Shown here: positions 52,519-61,279 of the stretch, in pieces
Layout of the letters: the number at the start of each line of letters is the position of its first letter
Position numbering within the stretch: the first letter of the stretch is position 1
From: Azorhizobium caulinodans ORS 571
Lineage (GTDB): Bacteria > Pseudomonadota > Alphaproteobacteria > Rhizobiales > Xanthobacteraceae
DNA length: 64,000 nt
NCBI RefSeq assembly: GCF_000010525.1
Contig: NC_009937.1
Coordinates: 873,501 to 937,500 of the forward strand
Direction: 5' to 3'
Translations under genes and position numbers: made by a program
The notes under the pieces: model-generated
Seen by the model: the letters and a program-made list of their open reading frames with translations, nothing else
Database searches by the model: none
What the model was told of the DNA's origin: nothing

Positions 52519-54660
52519 ATGCGTATTTCCGATCTGCCTATTCGTACCAAGCTCGTCGGCTTCGCCGGGGCCCTTTTTGGCATCGGCCTCATGGTGGTTG
52601 GCGCCATCGGCCTCTACACCATGACCTCGGCCGTCCAGCTCGATGCCGAGCGTCGGGGCCAGGCGCTGGCCAAGGACTCCGCGCGCACCATCGCCGCGCA
52701 GGTGGAGGAGGCCGCGCTCACCGCCCGTGCTGCGGCCACCGCCATCGAGGGCTTCATCGGCGAGAAGGGCGGTGATCGGGATCGTCTGGGCTTCGTTCTC
52801 TCCGGCCTCGTTGCCGAGAATCCGGCGCTGGCCGGCATGACGCTCGCCTTCGAGAGCGGCAAGCTCGACGGGCAGGACAAGGATTTCGCCGGCCACGCCC
52901 TTGCGGATTCGACCGGTCGCTTCTCCGCCCGCTTCTATCGCGATGCTGGCGGCTCGGTGGCCCGCGAGGCCGTCAATGTCTCTCAGGATGGGGCGGCGCA
53001 GCGCTGGTACCCATCCGCCGTCCAGCAGGGGCGGGCGGTCGCGACGCCCGCCTATGCGGCGGTCTTCGGCGGGCGCCCGGTGAAGGTCGTGACCGTGGCG
53101 GTCCCCGTCCGCCGCGCGGGCACGCCTATCGGCGTCGTCGCGGTGGACCTGCCGCTGGAGCGGATCGCCCGCACCGTCGCGGACCTGAAGCCCTTCGGCA
53201 CCGGTGTTGCGGCCGTCGTGGGCTCGGACGGCAACTGGCTCGCTGGCGCCGAGGCCGAGCGCGTCGGCGGCGCCGTGACGGATCCCGCCCTGACCGCGCT
53301 CGTCAAGGATGCTGCTGGTGGCAAGCCCGTGCAGCGCATCATCTATACGGATGAGGGCAAAACCTTCTGCGGTGTGTGCACCACGCTGATCCGCCTCGCC
53401 TTCACCCTTACCGGCACCTATGACAGCGCCACCTTCTATGCCTTCGCGAGCCAGGTGCAGATCGCTGGCGTCGGCGAGCGCTGGACGCTGATCCTCACCG
53501 TGCCGAAGGCCGATGCGCTCCAGACCGTGACGGACGCCCGCAACATGATGGGCGGCATCGCCGCCATCGTGCTCGTGCTCGTGCTCGTGCTGGTCTGGGT
53601 CGGCGCCCAGCTTCTCACGCAGCCGATCACGGATATCACCGACAAGATGCGCGCGCTCGCCGGCGACGACACTTCCATCCGGCTCGACGGGTTGGAACGC
53701 AAGGACGAGATCGGCGACATGGCCCGCGCCGTGGAGGTGTTCCGCCAGAATGCCATCGAGCGGCACGAGCTTGAGGCCGCTCGCGCCGAGGCCCAGGCGG
53801 CGCAGGAGGCACGGCAGAAGGCCATCGACAGCCTGATCGCCCGCTTCCGCGAGGCCGCCGCCGCCATGATCGGCGAGGCGACCACTGCCTCCACGGACCT
53901 GGAAGCGGTGTCCTCGCAGCTCTCGCACTCGGCCACCGAGAGCAAGGAGCGTGCGCATTCGGCCAGCGAGGCCTCGGCCCGCGCGTCCGCCGACATGCAA
54001 TCGGTGGCAGCCGCCGCCGAGCAGATGGCGAGCTCCATCGGCGAGATTTCCCGTCAGGTGGCCTCCACCTCCGAGATGATCGGCCATGCGGCGGCCGATG
54101 CCCGATCCACCAACGAGAAGATCGCCAGCCTCGCCAATGCCGCGAACCGCATCGGCGACGTGGTGAGCCTCATCGAGGCCATCGCCGGACAGACCAATCT
54201 CCTCGCCCTCAACGCCACCATCGAGGCGGCGCGCGCGGGGGAGGCGGGCCGGGGCTTTGCCGTGGTCGCCGCCGAGGTGAAGGAGCTGGCCGCCCAGACC
54301 TCCAAGGCCACCAGCGAGATCATCTCGCAGGTGTCGGCCATTCAGGCCGAGACGCAGCATGCGGTGGAAGCCATCCGCACCATCTCGGGCACCATCGAGA
54401 ATGTGGACAGCTTCGCCAGCTCCATTGCCGCCGCGGTGGAGCAGCAGAGCGCCACCACGAACCAGATCGGCAACAATATCGACAGCGCGGCCAACGGCAC
54501 TGGCGCGGTGGCGGACGACATCCAGCAGCTCAACTCCGCGGTGCAGGGCACGGATGCCTCCGCCTCGCGGGTGCTGAACGCCTCGCGCTCGGTGAAGGAG
54601 GCGACGAGCCGGCTGCAATCGGAGATCGACGGCTTCCTGCGCTCGGTGGCGGCCGCCTGA
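52519..54660 (+). CDS. Methyl-accepting chemotaxis protein with double-Cache sensor
   Basis: This 713-aa chemoreceptor has TM1 at about 11-33. A dCache-like periplasmic domain of about 300 residues includes [31 protein letters not shown] and [19 protein letters not shown]2 is at about 344-363 ([17 protein letters not shown]), HAMP at about 364-416, and the signalling hairpin tip [18 protein letters not shown] at about 557-574. The second Cache lobe carries an unusual [16 protein letters not shown] stretch with a Cys pair. dCache receptors often bind amino acids or organic acids. It is flanked by the amino acid catabolic operon and lactate genes, so either ligand class is plausible. ATG at 52519 directly opens [13 protein letters not shown]. 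Confidence 0.92.
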   Translation: MRISDLPIRTKLVGFAGALFGIGLMVVGAIGLYTMTSAVQLDAERRGQALAKDSARTIAAQVEEAALTARAAATAIEGFIGEKGGDRDRLGFVLSGLVAENPALAGMTLAFESGKLDGQDKDFAGHALADSTGRFSARFYRDAGGSVAREAVNVSQDGAAQRWYPSAVQQGRAVATPAYAAVFGGRPVKVVTVAVPVRRAGTPIGVVAVDLPLERIARTVADLKPFGTGVAAVVGSDGNWLAGAEAERVGGAVTDPALTALVKDAAGGKPVQRIIYTDEGKTFCGVCTTLIRLAFTLTGTYDSATFYAFASQVQIAGVGERWTLILTVPKADALQTVTDARNMMGGIAAIVLVLVLVLVWVGAQLLTQPITDITDKMRALAGDDTSIRLDGLERKDEIGDMARAVEVFRQNAIERHELEAARAEAQAAQEARQKAIDSLIARFREAAAAMIGEATTASTDLEAVSSQLSHSATESKERAHSASEASARASADMQSVAAAAEQMASSIGEISRQVASTSEMIGHAAADARSTNEKIASLANAANRIGDVVSLIEAIAGQTNLLALNATIEAARAGEAGRGFAVVAAEVKELAAQTSKATSEIISQVSAIQAETQHAVEAIRTISGTIENVDSFASSIAAAVEQQSATTNQIGNNIDSAANGTGAVADDIQQLNSAVQGTDASASRVLNASRSVKEATSRLQSEIDGFLRSVAAA

Positions 54661-54679
54661 GCCTTCCGGCAGGACACGA

Positions 54680-54710
54680 TGGCGCCGGACGGGGACACCG
54701 CCCGGCGCCA
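54680..54710. terminator. Terminator-like hairpin between convergent genes
   Basis: TGGCGCCGG (54680-54688) pairs with CCGGCGCCA (54702-54710), followed by TTGCTATTTC on plus. It ends the chemoreceptor transcript and lies 8 bases beyond the lldD stop on minus. The T-tract is weak. Confidence 0.55.
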
Positions 54711-54718
54711 TTGCTATT

Positions 54719-55861
54719 TCAGCGCGGCAGGCCGACGAGGCTGTCCCGCGTGATTTCCGCGATGGACCGGGCGCCGGTGAGCGCCATGGCCACCCGCATT
54801 TCCTTCTCGATGAGGTCCAGCAGGTTGGCGACGCCCGCCTGCCCATGCGTGGCGAGGGCATAGGCGAACGCCCGGCCCAGCAGCACGCCCTTGGCCCCCA
54901 GCGCCAGCATGCGCACCACGTCGAGGCCGGTGCGAATGCCGGAATCCGCCAGCACCGTCAGATCATCGCCCACCGCATCCGCGATGGCGGGCAGGGCGCG
55001 GGCCGAGGAGAGCACGCCGTCGAGCTGGCGTCCGCCATGGTTCGACACCACGATGCCGTCGGCGCCGAAGGCCACCGCATCGCGCGCATCCACCGGATCA
55101 AGGATGCCCTTGATGATCATGGGCCCCTTCCAGAAGGAGCGGATCCATTCGAGATCCTTCCAACTGATGGAGGGATCGAAATTGGCCGCCAGCCAGCCGA
55201 TGTAATCGGCCAGGTTCGTGGGCTTGCCGCGATAGGTGGAGATGTTGCCGAGATCGTGCGGCTTGCCGAGCAGACCCACGTCCAGCGCCCAGCGTGGATG
55301 CACCATGGCCTGAAGGACGCGGCGGGTCGGCCCGCTGCGGCCGGACATGCCCGAATGGGCATCGCGATAGCGCGCGCCGGGCACCGGCATGTCCACGGTG
55401 AAGATCAGCGTATTGATACCCGCCGCCTGCGCCCGCTCCAGCGCGTTCCGCATGAAGCCCCGGTCCTTCAGCACATAGAGCTGGAACCAGATGGGCTTGG
55501 CGCACTGGCTCTGCACCTCCTCGATGGGGCAGACGGAAACGGTGGAGAGGGTGAAGGGCACGCCCTTGGCCTGTGCCGCCTTCGCCGCCTGCACCTCGCC
55601 GCGCCGTGCCAGCATGCCCGTCAGCCCCACGGGCGCGAGCGCCACCGGCATGGTGAGCTTCTGGCCGAACAGCTCGGTCTCGAGGCTGAGGTCCGCCACA
55701 TTGCGCAGCACCTGCTGGCGCAGGGCGATGTGGCTGAGATCCTCCACGTTCCGCCGCAGCGTGTATTCGGCATAGGCACCGCCATCCACATAATGGAAGA
55801 GGAAGGGCGGCAGCCGGCTCTTGGCGGCGGCGCGATAGTCGTTCGGTGACGAGATGATCAT
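54719..55861 (-). CDS. lldD: FMN-dependent L-lactate dehydrogenase (quinone)
   Basis: This 380-aa enzyme oxidises L-lactate to pyruvate at the inner membrane, passing electrons to quinone. The match to E. coli LldD is close along the whole length: [20 protein letters not shown], then the [15 protein letters not shown] segment, [14 protein letters not shown], the catalytic [20 protein letters not shown], and [20 protein letters not shown]. Its ATG overlaps the lldR stop (ATGA). No lldP permease gene lies in this operon. The nearby NDH-2 and urate oxidase likewise feed the quinone or cytochrome pool. Confidence 0.96.
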   Translation of the reverse strand: MIISSPNDYRAAAKSRLPPFLFHYVDGGAYAEYTLRRNVEDLSHIALRQQVLRNVADLSLETELFGQKLTMPVALAPVGLTGMLARRGEVQAAKAAQAKGVPFTLSTVSVCPIEEVQSQCAKPIWFQLYVLKDRGFMRNALERAQAAGINTLIFTVDMPVPGARYRDAHSGMSGRSGPTRRVLQAMVHPRWALDVGLLGKPHDLGNISTYRGKPTNLADYIGWLAANFDPSISWKDLEWIRSFWKGPMIIKGILDPVDARDAVAFGADGIVVSNHGGRQLDGVLSSARALPAIADAVGDDLTVLADSGIRTGLDVVRMLALGAKGVLLGRAFAYALATHGQAGVANLLDLIEKEMRVAMALTGARSIAEITRDSLVGLPR

Positions 55862-56649
55862 CGGGCGTTTCCTTTTTGGCGTAAGGGCATGGAGGCCCGC
55901 CGCAGGCGCGCGGCGTCCTCTTCGATCTGGCGGAGCGTCTGTTCGACGAAGTCGAGATGCTGAAGCGCGGCGTCCCGCGCCGTCTCTGGCGTGCCGGCGA
56001 GGATGGCCTCCGCCAGCACGCGATGCTGGCGCTCCAGGGTCTCGAAGGTGCGCGGCACGGAATAGAGCTTGACGAGGCTCTGGGAAATGCTGGCCTGAAG
56101 CAGATCCAGCAGCCCGGCCATCACATGGCGCAGCACAAGATTGTGCGAGGCATCCGCCACGGCCATGTGGAATGCCACATCCGCCCGCGCATCCTCTTCC
56201 GGATCGCCGGGGCTGTGGCGCGCACTCATCTGGGCGAGGCAGGCTTCCAGCCGCGCCTTGTCTTCCGCCGTGGCACGGGTGGCGGCGAAGAAGGCGGCGC
56301 TGGCATCCAGAGAGCGGCGGATCTCGATCACATCGCGCCAGTAGGCGGGATCGTCCCGCACCAGCGGGGCGAGCGGCGCGATGAGCCCGCCGCCGGTCCA
56401 GGCGTGATCCGGCTCCTGCACGAAGGTGCCGCCGCCCTGCCGCGCCACAAGGCGCCCGCGGCTCACGAGTTGCTGGATGGCCTCGCGGATGCTCGATCGC
56501 GAAACGCCGAGCTCCTGCGCCAGCACCCGTTCCGCCGGCAGCCGGTCGCCCGCGCCGAGGGCCGCGATCCGCGCCTCCAGCGCCTCCACCAGCCGCACCG
56601 CCAATGCCCGCCCGTCATGGGAGCCGGAAGAGAGGTGCTGCGTGCGCAT
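55858..56649 (-). CDS. lldR: GntR/FCD-family regulator, LldR-like
   Basis: This regulator is 263 aa. An N-terminal winged HTH ([30 protein letters not shown], quoted by its ends [15 protein letters not shown] and QLVSRG) precedes an FCD ligand-binding domain with metal-type His residues ([22 protein letters not shown]). ATG at 56649 is preferred; an in-frame GTG at 56664 would overlap the promoter-proximal operator. It is translationally coupled to lldD. Two matching TGGT-N3-ACCA operators flank its promoter, the arrangement known for LldR in E. coli. The expected inducer is L-lactate. Confidence 0.9.
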   Translation of the reverse strand: MRTQHLSSGSHDGRALAVRLVEALEARIAALGAGDRLPAERVLAQELGVSRSSIREAIQQLVSRGRLVARQGGGTFVQEPDHAWTGGGLIAPLAPLVRDDPAYWRDVIEIRRSLDASAAFFAATRATAEDKARLEACLAQMSARHSPGDPEEDARADVAFHMAVADASHNLVLRHVMAGLLDLLQASISQSLVKLYSVPRTFETLERQHRVLAEAILAGTPETARDAALQHLDFVEQTLRQIEEDAARLRRASMPLRQKGNAR

Positions 56650-56650
56650 G

Positions 56651-56666
56651 AGTGGTCGGACCAAAT
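56651..56666. promoter_or_regulatory. LldR-type operator O2 (downstream of promoter)
   Basis: AGTGGT-CGG-ACCAAAT contains the perfect palindrome TGGTC-G-GACCA at 56653-56663. It lies in the leader just upstream of the lldR ATG, near +26 from the predicted start site. Confidence 0.7.
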
Positions 56667-56690
56667 GGTATCTGGCGGAACGATTTCTCT

Positions 56691-56720
56691 TCTATAGGAG
56701 CAGAGGGGATGCGGTGTAAA
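56691..56720 (-). promoter_or_regulatory. Promoter of lldR-lldD
   Basis: On minus, TTTACA (56720-56715), an 18-base spacer and TATAGA (56696-56691) lie exactly between the two operator sites. Confidence 0.55.
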
Positions 56721-56734
56721 GGATGTATGTTCGT

Positions 56735-56751
56735 AATTGGTATGACCAAAT
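56735..56751. promoter_or_regulatory. LldR-type operator O1 (upstream of promoter)
   Basis: AATTGGT-ATG-ACCAAAT has near-perfect 7-base arms and shares TGGT-N3-ACCA with O2. Its centre is 85 bases (about eight helical turns) from the O2 centre, which favours looping by one dimer pair. Confidence 0.65.
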
Positions 56752-56793
56752 GCGCGCATGCGATCTTGCTATCGCGTCGTCGTCAGCCGGGCT

Positions 56794-57252
56794 TCAAGGC
56801 GGCCTTGAGACGTCTCGGCAGCCCCGGCAGGCAGAGCACTCTGCCGGGGGGAGAACGAGGGGTCTGGCAAGCCGGGCGCGGGTCATGTTGGTATCGAGGC
56901 GGCACGAGCCGGTCGGCGGCTTGTGGCGGGCCTTCCTGGTGAGGCCTCGCCGGCCCACCAGCGGGGACAGCGTGGATGCGACGCGAGCGCGGATATTCTC
57001 CCGCAGCCGGGAGGTATCGGCGCGCGCGATGAAGCCGTTGATGACGGGCGAAGGGGGGCATGGCGGGGCTGTGGGACGGGCGTCCATATCTCCCGCGCGG
57101 CTGCCGGCGAGCACAACGTTCCGGGTGAGAAGACGATTTTCCGGGAGGGACGGCACGGCGCTGAGGCCACCGAGCGGAGTGTCGACGGTTCTGAATTCAC
57201 CAGATAAGCGGGAAGTCAGTAAGCGAATACGTTCCAAGCACCGTACGGACAC
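56794..57252 (-). other. Possible hypothetical gene or gene remnant
   Basis: A 459-base minus-strand reading frame (152 codons, GTG start at 57252) shows G/C-rich third positions over much of its middle, unlike chance frames in non-coding DNA. The product lacks domains I recognise; it is rich in Arg, Pro and Ser (for example GFIARADTSRLRENIRARV). No ribosome site is evident. A 665-base plus-strand frame overlaps it and looks less coding. It may be a decayed gene between the lactate operon and the stress cluster. Otherwise 56752-57268 holds nothing I can call. Confidence 0.25.
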
Positions 57253-57268
57253 AGCCGCCCGGCGCTGT

Positions 57269-57352
57269 TCAGGACCGCCAGATCGTCCAGGCGACGCCGC
57301 ACAGGCAGGCGAGAAAGATCCCCAGGATCGTGCCCATCACCGTAAATTCCAT
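57269..57352 (-). CDS. Very small single-helix membrane protein (27 aa)
   Basis: This gene is far below usual length cutoffs. ATG at 57352 follows a near-perfect ribosome site (AAGGAGGACGC). The peptide MEFTVMGTILGIFLACLCGV (continuing AWTIWRS) is one hydrophobic helix with two Cys, two Trp and a basic end, as in known small membrane proteins. It stands alone, with no overlapping gene. Its neighbours are stress-type genes, suggesting a stress-related membrane role (inference). No homologue is recalled. Confidence 0.55.
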   Translation of the reverse strand: MEFTVMGTILGIFLACLCGVAWTIWRS

Positions 57353-57605
57353 GCGTCCTCCTTGAGAGAGGGTGCACGGGGCCGATGAACGGCACATGAA
57401 GCAAAAGAACCGCAGTTCGTGACAAGCGCGAGCGCTGCCGAAGGCGGAAGCGTAGCTCATGCTGATTTCATGAAGGAATATGGAAGACGCTCGGCCTGAA
57501 AGCGCTCCGGGATTTATTTTCCCGAGCTCCGGCGGAGAGGGGCGGAGGCTCCTCCAAGCCGGAGATCAGGGTCGCCAGGGCGTCGGACCGCCCTCCCGCA
57601 GGCGT

Positions 57606-58463
57606 TCAGAGAAACGGCTTGCCGCCCGTGACAGCGATGGTCGCGCCGGAGACATAGCTCGACTTCGGGTCCGCGAGCATCACATAGGCCGTGGCGAGTT
57701 CCGCCGGCTGGCCAGGGCGCCCCATGGGCACGGATTTCCCGAAATTCGTGACGGAATCTTCCGACATGGTGGATGGGATGAGCGGCGTCCAGATGGGACC
57801 CGGCGCCACCGCGTTCACCCGCACGTTGCGATCGGCCAGCGCCTGGGCCAGCCCGGCCGTGAGGTTGTGAATGGCGCCCTTGGTGGTGGCGTAGGCCAGC
57901 AGCGACGGGTTCGGCATGTCCGAATTGATGGAGGCGGTGTTGATGATGCTGCCGCCGGAGGTCATGTGCTTCAGCGCCGCCTTGGTAAGATAGAACATAG
58001 GGTGCAGGTTCACGTCGAACGTATGGGCCCATTCCTCATCCGATATGTCCTCGAGGCGCTCGAAGGTCGCTTGATGGGCGGCATTGTTGACGAGAATGTC
58101 GAGACCGCCGAGTGCCGTCGCGGCTTCCTCCACCAGATCCCGGCAGAAGGCGGGGTCGGAGATATCGCCGGGGATCAGCACAGCCTTGCGGCCCGCCTCT
58201 TCCACAAGCCGGCGGGTCTCCTGCGCATCCTCGTCCTCATCAAGATAGGAAATGCAGACGTCTGCCCCTTCCCGCGCGAAAGCGATGCAAACGGCCCGGC
58301 CGATGCCGCTGTCGCCCCCGGTCACGAGGGCTTTCAGGCCATTGAGCCGGCCCGAGCCCACATAGGACGCCTCCCCGTGGTCCGGGCGGGGGTCCATGGC
58401 GTCCGTCAGTCCGGGCATCCGCTGCTGCTGCGGCGGTAGAGGCGGGGTGGGATAGGGCGGCAT
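57606..58463 (-). CDS. Short-chain dehydrogenase/reductase, stress-type (YghA-like)
   Basis: This 285-aa SDR has an N-terminal proline-rich extension (MPPYPTPPLPPQQQRMPG) typical for the general-stress SDR group. The coenzyme motif is LKALVTGGDSGIGRAVCIAFARE (TGxxxGIG). The structural NNAA is in DILVNNAAH, and the catalytic triad in SINSD and YATTKGAIHN (Ser...Tyr-x3-Lys). It ends in the usual SYVSGATIAVTGGKPFL-like tail. The ATG at 58463 is taken over an in-frame upstream start. An EcfG-type promoter (GGAAC-N17-GTT) lies 44 bases upstream. The substrate is not known. Confidence 0.92.
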   Translation of the reverse strand: MPPYPTPPLPPQQQRMPGLTDAMDPRPDHGEASYVGSGRLNGLKALVTGGDSGIGRAVCIAFAREGADVCISYLDEDEDAQETRRLVEEAGRKAVLIPGDISDPAFCRDLVEEAATALGGLDILVNNAAHQATFERLEDISDEEWAHTFDVNLHPMFYLTKAALKHMTSGGSIINTASINSDMPNPSLLAYATTKGAIHNLTAGLAQALADRNVRVNAVAPGPIWTPLIPSTMSEDSVTNFGKSVPMGRPGQPAELATAYVMLADPKSSYVSGATIAVTGGKPFL

Positions 58464-58506
58464 GGCGGTGCTCCGTTCGGTTGAGGAAACCGGTGGCATG
58501 GAGGTC

Positions 58507-58531
58507 AACCTGCTCCGCGCTGGGCAGTTCC
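58507..58531 (-). promoter_or_regulatory. EcfG-type general stress promoter for the SDR gene
   Basis: On minus, GGAAC (58531-58527), 17 bases and GTT (58509-58507) match the alphaproteobacterial EcfG consensus GGAAC-N16/17-(C)GTT. The -10 element ends 44 bases before the SDR start codon. Confidence 0.6.
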
Positions 58532-58581
58532 CTGCCAGACGTTCCGCACGCTCTTTCTCCCAGCTTCTGTCAAGTTGACGC

Positions 58582-58875
58582 TCATTTATCCTGGTCGCGC
58601 GTCTCGCCGATCATGGCCGCCACCTCCGAGAAGGTCTGGGGTGGCCCGTCGGACAGATTGGTCGCCGTCAGGAGAAAGCGGATGGGAAATTCCATGCCGG
58701 CACCCTGCGCGGGTGAGATGTTGCGGCCGTCAGCATCGCGCCTCGCAGCACCCAGAGCCTCGTGCAGGGCTTCCTCGATCTCCTGCTGGGTCACCAGCCC
58801 CTTCCGGCGGAGCATTTCGATCAGGTTCGAGACGGCCAGGAGGAGGCCTTCGAGCTGGAGATTGGCAGTGTTCAT
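58582..58875 (-). CDS. Conserved-looking hypothetical protein (97 aa)
   Basis: I do not recognise this family. The N-terminal half is helical (LEGLLLAVSNLIEMLRRKGL, then VTQQEIEEALHEALGAARRD), resembling small adaptor or regulatory helical hairpins. The C-terminal part (GMEFPIRFLLTATNLSDG, TFSEVAAMIGETRD) is less ordered. GAAGGGAAC precedes the ATG by 3-10 bases. No export signal is present. It lies between the SDR and the alcohol dehydrogenase genes, suggesting membership of the same stress cluster. Codon use is normal. Confidence 0.65.
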   Translation of the reverse strand: MNTANLQLEGLLLAVSNLIEMLRRKGLVTQQEIEEALHEALGAARRDADGRNISPAQGAGMEFPIRFLLTATNLSDGPPQTFSEVAAMIGETRDQDK

Positions 58876-58925
58876 CGTGTTCCCTTCCGCTGGCGCAAGC
58901 CCGGCACCACGGCGCGCGCCATAAG

Positions 58926-58950
58926 GGAACGCTTCCGCCCGCGGCAGGTT
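58926..58950 (+). promoter_or_regulatory. EcfG-like promoter candidate toward the alcohol dehydrogenase gene (distal)
   Basis: GGAAC (58926-58930), 17 bases and GTT (58948-58950). It lies 260 bases upstream of the dehydrogenase start, so it is the weaker of two candidates. The surrounding gap 58876-59209 shows no gene. Confidence 0.35.
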
Positions 58951-59102
58951 GCATGCGGCGGACCCGCCCCTGAAGGGAGCCGTGGCCTCAAGGTCTGCGC
59001 ACCTGTTGACCAGGCGCTAATCGGCCCTTCACGGGGGCGTTCCTGCCGCCTCCCGCCAAGCGCAGGCGCGGCCGGAGGCCCTGAAAAGACAAGCGTTGCC
59101 GA

Positions 59103-59127
59103 AGGAACAAGGGGGAGCCGGAGCTGT
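59103..59127 (+). promoter_or_regulatory. EcfG-like promoter candidate toward the alcohol dehydrogenase gene (proximal)
   Basis: GGAAC (59103-59107), 17 bases and GTTT (59125-59128), 83 bases upstream of the dehydrogenase ATG. The spacing matches that of the SDR promoter. Confidence 0.5.
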
Positions 59128-59209
59128 TTGCCAACAGGGCACGCATAGGAGCCGGCCGACAGCGCCGGAGGTGTCATGCGCAGGCCCGACCCTTCCATGA
59201 GGCGGCTCG

Positions 59210-60379
59210 ATGAAGGCACTGACTTTCCACGGCAAAGGCGACATCCGATGCGAACAGGTGCCCGACCCGACCATCCAGGAGCCGACGGACGCCATCATCA
59301 AGGTAACGGCCTGCGCCATCTGCGGCTCCGACGTGCACATCTATGACGGCGTGATCCCCTCCATGGAAAGCGGCGACGTGCTCGGCCATGAAACCATGGG
59401 CGAGGTGGTGGAGGTGGGCAGCGGCACCACCACACTGAAGGTGGGCGATCGTGTGGTGGTGCCCTTCACCATCGCCTGCGGTCAGTGCTTCTTCTGCCAG
59501 CGCGGCTATTTCTCCGGTTGCGAGCGCTCGAACCCCAACCACCAGATGGCGGAGAAAATGTGGGGTTTCTCGCCGGCCGGCCTCTATGGCTATTCGCACA
59601 TGCTGGGCGGCTATTCCGGCGGACAGGCGGAATATCTGCGCGTGCCTTTCGCCGACAGCGGCCCCATCAAGGTGCCGAACGGCCTTTCCGACGAGCAGGT
59701 GCTGTTCCTCTCCGACATCTTCCCCACCGGCTACATGGCGGCGGAGTTCTGCGAGATCCGCGGCGGCGAGACCATCGCCATCTGGGGCTGCGGACCCGTG
59801 GGCCAGATGGCCATCCGCAGCGCCTTCATGCTGGGCGCCGAACGGGTCATCGCTATCGATACGGTGCCCGAGCGTCTGGCGCTGGCCCAGGCGGGCGGCG
59901 CCGAGACCATCGATTTCCTCGCCGAGGACGTCTATGAGCGCATCCGCGAGATGACCGGCGGTCGGGGCGCGGATGCCTGCATCGATGCGGTGGGCACGGA
60001 GGCCGATGCCTCGTCCTCCTTCGATGCGCGCATCGACCGCATCAAGGTCGCAACCTTCATGGGCACGGACCGGCCCCATGTGCTGCGCCAAGCCATCCAG
60101 TGCTGCCGCAACTTCGGCATCGTCTCCATCGTCGGTGTTTACGGCGGGTTTCTCGACAAGATCCCCATGGGTTCGGCCATCAATCGCGGCCTCACCTTCC
60201 GTATGGCCCAGACGCCGGTCCAGCGCTATCTGCCGACGCTCCTGAAGCGGATCGAGGACGGCGACTTCGACCCGTCCTTCGTCATCACCCACCGGGCGAG
60301 CCTGGAAGAGGGGCCGGATCTCTACGCCAAGTTCCGCGACAAGCAGGACGGCTGCATCAAGGTGGTGCTGAAGCCCTGA
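59210..60379 (+). CDS. Zinc-dependent alcohol dehydrogenase (formaldehyde dehydrogenase-like MDR)
   Basis: This 389-aa medium-chain dehydrogenase has catalytic zinc ligands in [10 protein letters not shown] and [10 protein letters not shown]. The structural zinc Cys cluster is [15 protein letters not shown], and the NAD site [15 protein letters not shown]. It belongs to the group near glutathione-independent formaldehyde dehydrogenase and stress-linked Zn-ADHs. The loop from residues 103-125 ([20 protein letters not shown]) is typical of that subgroup. The exact alcohol or aldehyde is unknown. EcfG-like promoter elements lie upstream. The 160-aa gene follows 88 bases later on the same strand. 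Confidence 0.92.
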   Translation: MKALTFHGKGDIRCEQVPDPTIQEPTDAIIKVTACAICGSDVHIYDGVIPSMESGDVLGHETMGEVVEVGSGTTTLKVGDRVVVPFTIACGQCFFCQRGYFSGCERSNPNHQMAEKMWGFSPAGLYGYSHMLGGYSGGQAEYLRVPFADSGPIKVPNGLSDEQVLFLSDIFPTGYMAAEFCEIRGGETIAIWGCGPVGQMAIRSAFMLGAERVIAIDTVPERLALAQAGGAETIDFLAEDVYERIREMTGGRGADACIDAVGTEADASSSFDARIDRIKVATFMGTDRPHVLRQAIQCCRNFGIVSIVGVYGGFLDKIPMGSAINRGLTFRMAQTPVQRYLPTLLKRIEDGDFDPSFVITHRASLEEGPDLYAKFRDKQDGCIKVVLKP

Positions 60380-60467
60380 CGGCCGTGCGGGTTCGCCCGC
60401 GCGGCCGATGCGCCCGAACCTCGAAGGGGCGCCTTCGCCCCTCTCCAGCCGCGACCAGGAGCCAGCC

Positions 60468-60950
60468 ATGCCCGAGAAGAACCTGATGCCCGACGACCGC
60501 CAGCAGAATGCGCAGGATCGCGCCAGCATCGGCATAGGCCCGACGGAGCCGATATTCGATCGTGCTCGCGATCAATCCGAGGCCCATCAGGGCCGCGGGC
60601 CGACCGGCTCGTTCGGTGGAGACCGGCCGGCGGAACGGACCACCAGCGCGATTGCCGCGTTCGACGGCCGTGACCACCTGCCCGGAACGGCCATGGACAG
60701 GGAGGAGGCTTACTGGGACAAGCCGCTGGCGCACGTCATTGCGTTGACCGCATCGCCCCGCCGCGCCCTGCGCACCTTGGGCGAGGCGGGAGCGTTCCTG
60801 TCCAGCGGCGAGGCCTCCGTCCCCCATTCCTCCGCCTTGCAGGCCGTGGCGCAGGCACTCGCCGATGCCGCCCGGAGCGGCACGGATGCCGACATCCATC
60901 GGGCGACCGACATGCTCGAGCATTACCTGACCGAGATGCGCCTGAGCTGA
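60468..60950 (+). CDS. Hypothetical protein with DUF982-like C-terminus
   Basis: This 160-aa protein has a polar, low-complexity N-terminal half (about 1-80, rich in Asp, Arg, Gly). The C-terminal half (YWDKPLAHVIALTASPRRAL, TLGEAGAFLSSGEA, then helices ALQAVAQALADAAR and HRATDMLEHYLTEM) resembles the short rhizobial DUF982 fold in order (aromatic-D-x-P, strand, helices). This match is by eye only. ATG at 60468 has AGGAGCCAGCC upstream; an earlier ATG at 60408 lacks a ribosome site. It is probably cotranscribed with the alcohol dehydrogenase. Function unknown. Confidence 0.6.
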   Translation: MPEKNLMPDDRQQNAQDRASIGIGPTEPIFDRARDQSEAHQGRGPTGSFGGDRPAERTTSAIAAFDGRDHLPGTAMDREEAYWDKPLAHVIALTASPRRALRTLGEAGAFLSSGEASVPHSSALQAVAQALADAARSGTDADIHRATDMLEHYLTEMRLS

Positions 60951-61111
60951 CCGGACCGGGATGGAAGTGGGCTGTCCGAGGGGCACGATGGGAAGGAGCC
61001 CGTCGCCTCTGCGCCGCGCGTCACCCGCGTTGAGGCGTCATGCGCTGTTCGGCCTTACCGGAGGGGGCGCAGAACAACCAGCTCCGGCAAAACGACGAGA
61101 AATCAGGACAT

Positions 61112-61186
<75 letters not shown>

Positions 61187-61279
61187 CCGGAACTTGGAAG
61201 TCACCAAAAAATCAATCACTTACAAGTCGAACGGCACTCGCCAGACCGATTGTCATGTGCCGTCGTTTGTGCCGATGGC

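Noticed and set aside
52345-54861. An 838-codon minus-strand frame opposite the second chemoreceptor
   Set aside because: The plus-strand chemoreceptor shows all domain motifs; the antisense product is Gly/His/Asp-rich with no recognisable fold.
56723-57388. Plus-strand 221-codon frame between lldR and the small membrane protein
   Set aside because: No ribosome site or motif, starts inside operator O1 surroundings, and codon bias favours the minus strand for much of its length.
57216-57425. Minus-strand 69-codon frame overlapping the 27-aa gene
   Set aside because: It is not preceded by a ribosome site and its product has no coherent hydrophobic or helical pattern, while the 27-aa frame has both.
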